Origin: FEN-1191 sp964528845
GTDB taxonomy: Bacteria > Pseudomonadota > Gammaproteobacteria > Steroidobacterales > Steroidobacteraceae
DNA length: 64,000 nucleotides
Direction: 5' to 3'
Assembly (NCBI GenBank): GCA_964528845.1
Contig: CAZGVE010000016.1
Location: forward strand, 1 to 64,000
Part shown: piece after piece, positions 59,035 to 64,000 of the stretch
Layout of the letters: each line of letters starts with the position of its first letter
Position numbering within the stretch: the first letter of the stretch is position 1
Position numbers and translations under genes: made by a program
Notes under the pieces: generated by a model
Database searches by the model: none
The model's input: only the letters and a program-made list of their open reading frames with translations
Told to the model about the DNA's origin: nothing

Positions 59035-60570
59035 TCACGCGGTACCACGAAAGCGGCGGCGACGGCGGCGGGTGCGGCGCCGGGGCGCACCGTCGGCCTC
59101 GCTGCCGGCTTCTGCGGTGCCATCGGCTGTATCGCCATCCCCATCGCCACCGCTGGAGGACGTGGCAGCAGGCATCGGGCGCGTGCGCGGCAGCCGGTCG
59201 AGCATCGCCTCGCGCTCTTCCGGCCGCAGGTCCTGCAGTTGCGTCCACCAGGCCGCGATCTCCCGCGGCGCCAGTCCGAGCTCGGCGCGCAACAGCAGCA
59301 GATCGAATCCCGAGCGGAAGCGCGGTTGCTCGAGCAACCGCAGTGCCCGCTTGCCGCGCGGCTGCTCCAGGCGCGGCTGCAGCGCATACATCTCGCGCAC
59401 GCCGAGCGCGACCCGCCGCGGAATGGTCACGCGCGCAGAGGCGTCGCGCAGTGCGCGATCGCAGGCATCGACAATGGCGCCGACTTCGTGCCAGCGGTGC
59501 GGTGGCAGCGACTCGATCGCGCGCGCGATCGGTCCATACAGCAGCAGTGCAAACAGGAACGTGGGTGTGACGGGCTTGTCGGCTGCAACCCGCGCATCGG
59601 TATTGCGCAGGCCCTGGACCAGCAGCTGCTCGACCAGGCCGCCGCCATGCGCCGCGAGGTACTGCTCGATCGCCGGAAACAGCACGCCGAGCAATGCCCT
59701 GCGGCGCAGCACCGTAAGGCTGCGCTCGCCATGGCCGGTCAGGAACAGCTTGAGGGTCTCATCGAACAGCCGGGCTGCGGGCACCTGCTGCAGCAGGGTG
59801 CGCAGCCGTTCGATCGGCGCCGCGCTCGCGGCTTCGATCGTGAATCCCAGCTTGGCCTCGAAGCGAGCGGCACGCAGCATGCGCACCGGATCCTCGCGGT
59901 ATCGGGTCTCGGGATCCCCGATCAGCCGCAGCTGGCGCGCGGCAATGTCTTCCGCGCCCCCGACATAGTCCCAGAGTGAGAAATCCGCGATGTTGTAGTA
60001 CAGCGCGTTGGCCGTGAAATCGCGTCGCCACACGTCTTCGTCGATGCTGCCATAGACGTTGTCGCGCAGCACCCGACCATGCGCGTCGAGCACGCGATCA
60101 TGCCGTGCACCGTCCGCGACCGGCTCGGCTTCCGGTTCAGGCTCGATGCCTGGAGCGCTCTCATCGTCGAGGTCCGGGACCTCCAGATCCTCCGCGTCGA
60201 GCTCGGCGACCGGTTCCTCGGACGGGGACGGGGCGCTGGCGGCGCGAAAGGTCGCGACCTCGATCACTTCGCGGCCGAATACCACGTGCGCGAGGCGGAA
60301 GCGCCGACCGACCAGCCGGCAGTTGCGGAACAGCTTGCGCACTTCCTCCGGCAGCGCGTCGGTCGCGACGTCGTAGTCTTTCGGGTGTCGCCCGATCATG
60401 ACATCGCGCACGCAGCCACCCACCAGGAACGCCTGGAACCCGGCTTCCTTGAGTCGATAGAGCACGCGCAACGCGTTCGGGGAGATGTTCGAGCGGGAGA
60501 CGGCATGGTCGGCGCGCGGGATGATGCGCGGCGCGGCTCCAGGCCCTGTAACCGGGGGGAGATCGTTCAA
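59035..60570 (-). CDS. pcnB: poly(A) polymerase I
   Basis: A 511-aa nucleotidyltransferase. The active site lies in FQAFLVGGCVRDVMIGRHPK followed by DYDVATDA (the DxD pair), then RRFRLAHVVFGREVIEVATF and the RNA-binding DFTANALYYN region. An insert of about 40 acidic residues (residues 115-155) and a basic C-terminus (RRRTRRRRRR) flank the core. It adds 3' A tails that promote RNA decay. The tRNA-Glu gene lies upstream on the other strand. Confidence 0.94.
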   Translation of the reverse strand: MNDLPPVTGPGAAPRIIPRADHAVSRSNISPNALRVLYRLKEAGFQAFLVGGCVRDVMIGRHPKDYDVATDALPEEVRKLFRNCRLVGRRFRLAHVVFGREVIEVATFRAASAPSPSEEPVAELDAEDLEVPDLDDESAPGIEPEPEAEPVADGARHDRVLDAHGRVLRDNVYGSIDEDVWRRDFTANALYYNIADFSLWDYVGGAEDIAARQLRLIGDPETRYREDPVRMLRAARFEAKLGFTIEAASAAPIERLRTLLQQVPAARLFDETLKLFLTGHGERSLTVLRRRALLGVLFPAIEQYLAAHGGGLVEQLLVQGLRNTDARVAADKPVTPTFLFALLLYGPIARAIESLPPHRWHEVGAIVDACDRALRDASARVTIPRRVALGVREMYALQPRLEQPRGKRALRLLEQPRFRSGFDLLLLRAELGLAPREIAAWWTQLQDLRPEEREAMLDRLPRTRPMPAATSSSGGDGDGDTADGTAEAGSEADGAPRRRTRRRRRRFRGTA

Positions 60571-60583
60571 ATCCTGATCCAGC

Positions 60584-60611
60584 TTGAGCTATCGGAAGGG
60601 GCGCCTATAAT
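60584..60611 (+). promoter_or_regulatory. sigma70 promoter of the tRNA-Glu gene
   Basis: TTGAGC (60584-60589) and a perfect TATAAT (60606-60611) are spaced by 16 bases, about 30 bases before the tRNA. The following bases are GC-rich (CCGCGCC), a discriminator type seen in stringently controlled stable-RNA promoters. Confidence 0.6.
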
Positions 60612-60642
60612 ACCGCGCCTTTCACAGCCTCCCTCTGTTACC

Positions 60643-60718
60643 GCTCCCTTCGTCTAGAGGCCTAGGACACGGCCCTCTCAAGGCCGGTACGCGGGTTCGA
60701 ATCCCGCAGGGAGCGCCA
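60643..60718 (+). tRNA. tRNA-Glu (anticodon CUC)
   Basis: A complete 76-base cloverleaf. The acceptor stem is GCTCCCT with AGGGAGC, discriminator G, and the CCA end is encoded. The anticodon stem CGGCC/GGCCG encloses the loop CTCTCAA, with anticodon CTC at 60677-60679 (reads GAG). The T arm is GCGGG-TTCGAAT-CCCGC. The D arm region TCGTCTAGAGGCCTAGGAC is typical of bacterial tRNA-Glu. Confidence 0.96.
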
Positions 60719-60762
60719 TTAAATCAATCACTTGCCCACGAACGGATCGATCAATTGGACTC

Positions 60763-61872
60763 TCAACGCCCGGCAGCGGGGTTCCAATCCGGTCCGAAAC
60801 CTCCCGCAACGAATCTGCGATAACTTCCGGCCGTGTCGGTAACGTAAATGCCCGGCTTGGCGGCCACGCCGTTGTCGTAGCACATGCGAAACAGCAGCAC
60901 CTGGCTGCCATCCGGCGAGCCCTTCGGGACGCCCTCGACGCAATCCGGCTCCGACGGCAGAGATAAATCTGTTCCCGCATTGCCGGCGGCTCCGGGATTG
61001 CTGGAATAGGCATAGAGCTTGCGCTCCGTCACCATGGACGAGGACGGCAGGCCCGCTGGAGTCGTGGCCAGTCCTCGGGAACTGAAGATCATCGTACCGT
61101 CGCTCGACCAGCCCGGGTCGGCATCGCCCACCGCTTCCTTCCCCGCCGGAGTGCAGCTCGGACCGCCGTCGGTCAGCTGAGTTCGCTGCGAGCCATCGGG
61201 GCGGATCTTGTCGATGCGGGAATTGCAGAAGCTGCCGTCCGCCGTTTGCCCAACGACGATGAGGATCCAGTCTTCGCGCGACCAGGCGATGTCGCCCCAG
61301 ACCCAGTCATCGGTCGCGCCGCTCGCGCTCCCTACAGTCTGCGGGTTCGACCCGTCTGCATTGATGGTCACGATCGTCGTGGGCTGCGAGGTGATGCTAC
61401 CCAGCCGCGCCGCCTGGAGATAGGCGATGCGGCTGCCATCGGGCGACCACGTGCCGTAGCCGTTGTTGCCGCCGCTCGTCACGAGCGTCTCCTGCCGACT
61501 GGCCAGGTCTAGGACAGCGACCTCGGTGATGGCCTCGGGTGAGCTGAAGCCACCGACGAGGAACTTCGTGTAGAGCACCTTGGTACCGTCTGGTGAAAAG
61601 TGGGGCAGGAATTTCTGCTTGCCGTCGCTGGTGAGCTGCTCGAATCCGGTGCCGTCCAGATTCATCAGCGCCACTTCGTAGTCGATGTTCGGCCCCACCG
61701 GATCGCCGGTGCCGTCGGGTGCCCACATGAATACCATCTGCTGGGTCGGTGCAACGGCGGGGACGCCTTTGTTAGCGGCGGCGTCGTGGTTGGCTTCGGT
61801 GTCGCCTGCGCAGCCAGTCGCGAGCACGGCGAGCACGGCGGCGAGCAGGGCAATCCTGCGTTGAGTGGTCAT
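60763..61872 (-). CDS. TolB-like beta-propeller lipoprotein
   Basis: A 369-aa lipoprotein (lipobox LATGC at about residue 21) with WD40-like PD40 blades: LPHFSPDGTKVLYTKFLVGG, GYGTWSPDGSRIAYLQAARL, and GWSSDGTMIFSSRG. These repeats match the TolB C-terminal propeller, but the N-terminal TolB domain is missing, so it is not TolB itself. It is likely periplasmic, with an unknown partner. It ends 45 bases after the tRNA gene on the opposite strand. Confidence 0.8.
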   Translation of the reverse strand: MTTQRRIALLAAVLAVLATGCAGDTEANHDAAANKGVPAVAPTQQMVFMWAPDGTGDPVGPNIDYEVALMNLDGTGFEQLTSDGKQKFLPHFSPDGTKVLYTKFLVGGFSSPEAITEVAVLDLASRQETLVTSGGNNGYGTWSPDGSRIAYLQAARLGSITSQPTTIVTINADGSNPQTVGSASGATDDWVWGDIAWSREDWILIVVGQTADGSFCNSRIDKIRPDGSQRTQLTDGGPSCTPAGKEAVGDADPGWSSDGTMIFSSRGLATTPAGLPSSSMVTERKLYAYSSNPGAAGNAGTDLSLPSEPDCVEGVPKGSPDGSQVLLFRMCYDNGVAAKPGIYVTDTAGSYRRFVAGGFGPDWNPAAGR

Positions 61873-61917
61873 AGCCCCTTAGTGGTACGAGGTTGCCGGG
61901 CATATGACGCGCGTGCC

Positions 61918-62757
61918 TCACAGCTTATGCAGCCGATCCTGCAGCGTGTTCAGATAAATCCGGTCTTCATGCACATCCCCGTGGCCGACGTTCGGCAGCA
62001 GCACCAGCTGCGCGTGCCGGGCACTGCGGCTGAGTATCTGGGACTGCTGCCAGGGAATCACGGCGTCGTTAAGACCGTGGAAGATCAACGTCGGTCCCTT
62101 TACCAGGCCCATGAAGCGCTCGGACACGAGCGGGAAGCGCAGGATCGCGTCCGGCACCCAGGGATAATGGTAGTTCATCACCGCGGTCATGCTGGAGTAC
62201 GGCGAGACCAGTACCAGCAGATCCGGTTGAACGTTCGCGGCCAGCTGGACCGCGAGCCCCGTCCCGAGTGAGCGTCCAATGATCACGGTCTTCAGCCCGG
62301 CATACTCGGGTGCGATGCGATTCCAAGCCGCCAGCACGTCAGCGTGCAGCTGCGCTTCGCTCTGGATCCGTCCGGTGCTCTTGCCGAAACCTCGGTAGTC
62401 GAGCATGTAGAGATCGAAGCCCGAGTCACGCCAGAACTCCGGCTGGATGAACCAGGTCGCCACATTGCCGACGTTGCCATGCAGAAAGAAGATGAGCCCC
62501 TTGGTGCGCCGAAGCCCGTCGACGGACGGCTGGCGGAAGTGGATCGCGTGCAGGCGCGCGCCGGAAACCTCGAACCAGTCTTCCGTGACACCCGGGCCAG
62601 CGATGGCTGCGCTCGCCCCTAGAGGAGTCGGCTCGAACAGCATCCGGTCCTGGCCCCACCACAGGGCAGCGACGAGCACCGCCCACAGAACCAGCAGGCT
62701 CAGCGTCGCGATCACGGCGGCGCGCACCAGCGGCGCCGCCCATCCACGGGCACTCAT
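61918..62757 (-). CDS. membrane-anchored alpha/beta hydrolase (YfhR/BEM46-like)
   Basis: A 279-aa protein with an N-terminal membrane helix (AAVIATLSLLVLWAVLVAAL) and an alpha/beta hydrolase fold: GLIFFLHGNVGNVATWFIQP, YMLDYRGFGKSTGRIQSE, the nucleophile elbow IIGRSLGTGLAVQLAA (GxSxG), the Asp in FHGLNDAVIP and the His in LPNVGHGDVH. This is typical of the BEM46/YfhR group, function unclear. It lies upstream of the propeller lipoprotein gene, 45 bases away. Confidence 0.87.
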   Translation of the reverse strand: MSARGWAAPLVRAAVIATLSLLVLWAVLVAALWWGQDRMLFEPTPLGASAAIAGPGVTEDWFEVSGARLHAIHFRQPSVDGLRRTKGLIFFLHGNVGNVATWFIQPEFWRDSGFDLYMLDYRGFGKSTGRIQSEAQLHADVLAAWNRIAPEYAGLKTVIIGRSLGTGLAVQLAANVQPDLLVLVSPYSSMTAVMNYHYPWVPDAILRFPLVSERFMGLVKGPTLIFHGLNDAVIPWQQSQILSRSARHAQLVLLPNVGHGDVHEDRIYLNTLQDRLHKL

Positions 62758-62796
62758 GTGATTGCTGCGGTGCTGCGGTCGGTCCGCCAGCTAGCT

Positions 62797-63327
62797 CTAG
62801 CCGGCGCCAGCGCGGAGCATCGCGCGTATGGCCTCGGGGGCCGGGTACTCGCCGCGGACCAGAACCAGGGTGCCGCCGTCGGTGGTGATCTGCTCGTGCC
62901 ACGACCCGGCGGCCGCGACGTGCATGTCCCCGGCCGACAGCCGGTGACTGCCGATTCGGCACTCGCCCTCCAGCACGATGAACTCCTCCTGCTGGCTGTG
63001 TTGATGCCGCGGGATCGTACCGCCGGCGGCGACACGCAGCAGACTGGTCTGATTGCCGGCGGCCGCGTCGCAACGCAGTACCTTGAACTGCACCTTGGAG
63101 CTCAGCGGTATCCACGGGGCATCGCCCGCGCGTGTGGTCGCGGTACCGGCCGCCGACTGATCACGCGCCCGATTCAACACCTGCCGCCGCAGGTCGGTCC
63201 GCTGCTGTGCACGCAACTCCACGGGCTGCAGCGCGAGCGCCACGCGCTCGAACAGCGGCACGTCGGTCGGCACCGCATCTGGATCCTGATCCGGATCCGC
63301 CGGCACGTCGGTCGGATCACGGTTCAT
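62797..63327 (-). CDS. ChrR-like cupin anti-sigma factor
   Basis: A 176-aa protein coupled to the ECF sigma gene (ATGA overlap at 63324-63327), the standard layout of sigma/anti-sigma pairs. The C-terminal cupin has TIPRHQHSQQEEFIVLEGEC (His, His, Glu) as in ChrR-type anti-sigmas. The N-terminal part has a short helical segment, PLFERVALALQPVELRAQQR, resembling the linker of anti-sigma factors, but there is no HxxxCxxC zinc motif. It is cytosolic, with no membrane helix. It probably releases the sigma factor on oxidative or other chemical signals sensed by the cupin. Confidence 0.72.
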   Translation of the reverse strand: MNRDPTDVPADPDQDPDAVPTDVPLFERVALALQPVELRAQQRTDLRRQVLNRARDQSAAGTATTRAGDAPWIPLSSKVQFKVLRCDAAAGNQTSLLRVAAGGTIPRHQHSQQEEFIVLEGECRIGSHRLSAGDMHVAAAGSWHEQITTDGGTLVLVRGEYPAPEAIRAMLRAGAG

Positions 63328-63956
63328 ATCGACTCCAGGCGGTCGCGCAATTCCTGCAGCGCGCGTCGAATGTGGCTCTTCACCGTGCCCAAGGGCAGAC
63401 CGGTTGCCGCGGCAATTTCCGGGTGGGACAGACCCTGCAGGAAGGCCAGTGACACCAGCCGGCGACGTTGCGGACTGAGGGCACTCAGCGCCGCATGCAC
63501 CAGGCTCTGCCGTTGGGTAAGGCCAAGCAGGTCTTCGGGTCCATGGCTCTCATCCGCAATCTGCGCCAGATCGATGTTGCCGTCGCCCGCTTCTGGCATG
63601 CGTCGCCGGCGCAGCAGATCGAGTGCGCGACTGCGGCAGAGCATGCATAGCCAGCCGAGGACTTCGCCGCGCTGCGGATCGTATCGCCCGGCATTGGCCC
63701 AGGCAAAGGCATAGGTCGCACAGGCGACTTCCTCGGCATCGCATTCGTCGCGCAGGATGGCCTTCGCCACCGCGAACACTCTGCCGATCGTCGAGTCGTA
63801 GAGTTCCTCGAGTGCGCGCTCGTCGCCGCGACGCATCTGCGCGAGCAGGACAGGCAGGCGATCGACCGCGATGGGTCCCGTCGAACCGTCCTGGTTGGCC
63901 CATGAATCCACGCTGATATCCCTACGCGCATCGGGGCCCCGCTGCGGGAATCGCAC
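63324..63956 (-). CDS. ECF-type RNA polymerase sigma factor
   Basis: A 210-aa sigma factor with region 2 (RGDERALEELYDSTIGRVFA, then RDECDAEEVACATYAFAW and GEVLGWLCMLCRSRALDLLR) and region 4 (ALSALSPQRRRLVSLAFLQG, GLPLGTVKSHIRRALQELRD). The type matches sigma factors paired with ChrR- or RskA-like partners. Its promoter would lie beyond or at the window edge. The first 20 residues are probably an extension; a GTG start after them is possible. Confidence 0.9.
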   Translation of the reverse strand: MRFPQRGPDARRDISVDSWANQDGSTGPIAVDRLPVLLAQMRRGDERALEELYDSTIGRVFAVAKAILRDECDAEEVACATYAFAWANAGRYDPQRGEVLGWLCMLCRSRALDLLRRRRMPEAGDGNIDLAQIADESHGPEDLLGLTQRQSLVHAALSALSPQRRRLVSLAFLQGLSHPEIAAATGLPLGTVKSHIRRALQELRDRLESI

Positions 63957-64000
63957 GCTCCCTGCGGCCCTCGAAGCTGATGCTAGCGCAGCGGCCAGGG

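Noticed and set aside
60643..60762. tRNA-Glu 3' end as an integration (att) site
   Set aside because: No integrase and no direct repeat of the tRNA end is visible nearby; the following genes look chromosomal.

Overview
The window is one continuous stretch of a high-GC (by eye about 64-66 %) gammaproteobacterial chromosome. The strongest taxonomic evidence is at 43.3-56.1 kb, which keeps the E. coli order queG / nnrD-tsaE-amidase-mutL-miaA-hfq-hflX-hflK-hflC-yjeT-purA. The pcnB-folK-deoxynucleoside kinase-panB-panC run, the VPLPA-type PEP-CTERM proteins and the many exported hydrolases suggest an environmental heterotroph, possibly of the Steroidobacteraceae/Nevskiales/Xanthomonadales type. 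That placement is inference from gene content only.

Layout. 0-4.3 kb: a KfrA-like DNA-binding protein, an exported PQQ-dependent sugar dehydrogenase, a DUF4398 lipoprotein and a VPLPA-CTERM surface protein. 4.4-8.6 kb: a periplasmic molybdenum hydroxylase operon (tri-haem cytochrome c, 2Fe-2S subunit, Tat-exported molybdopterin subunit). 8.6-11.7 kb: a remnant of an MmcQ/YjbR gene, then a long repeat-rich VPLPA-CTERM protein that runs in frame into a DUF1161 protein. 11.8-16.7 kb: quinone reductase-like, RidA, exported Rossmann protein, lipocalin, SOUL, monooxygenase-like and cupin genes. 16.7-20.2 kb: a divergent glycosidase pair (GH35-like/DUF5597 and GH29 fucosidase). 20.2-24.6 kb: a PEBP-like gene and a four-gene operon of amidohydrolase, RraA-like aldolase, exported DUF6282 protein and orphan substrate-binding protein. 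24.6-31.4 kb: a DUF2235 hydrolase with a neighbouring lipoprotein, then small envelope, cupin, transporter and acetyltransferase genes. 31.4-40.2 kb: a metabolic island of 2-oxoacid dehydrogenase E1alpha/E1beta/E2, an M24 metallohydrolase, a CobW-like GTPase, a GntR regulator, a Gfo/Idh/MocA oxidoreductase and an EboE-like TIM barrel. 40.2-43.3 kb: DUF6152, SPFH and tannase-family genes. 43.3-60.7 kb: housekeeping genes, ending with tRNA-Glu(CUC). 60.8-64 kb: a TolB-like lipoprotein, an alpha/beta hydrolase and an ECF sigma/cupin anti-sigma pair.

How the genes may work together. Much of the accessory half codes for envelope or periplasmic chemistry: sugar and aldehyde/heterocycle oxidation feeding cytochromes, glycan trimming, ester cleavage and PEP-CTERM surface proteins. 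The 31.4-40.2 kb island is the best candidate for an undescribed pathway. Its parts are packed tightly (overlapping or abutting genes), it carries its own GntR regulator, and its two divergent promoter regions are unusually AT-rich and share a similar motif. The 21.0-24.6 kb operon is a second, smaller candidate catabolic unit.

Limits. All calls come from reading the sequence and from knowledge of families; no database search was possible. mutL contains a 100-N assembly gap. I see no rRNA, CRISPR array, insertion sequence, integrase or prophage.
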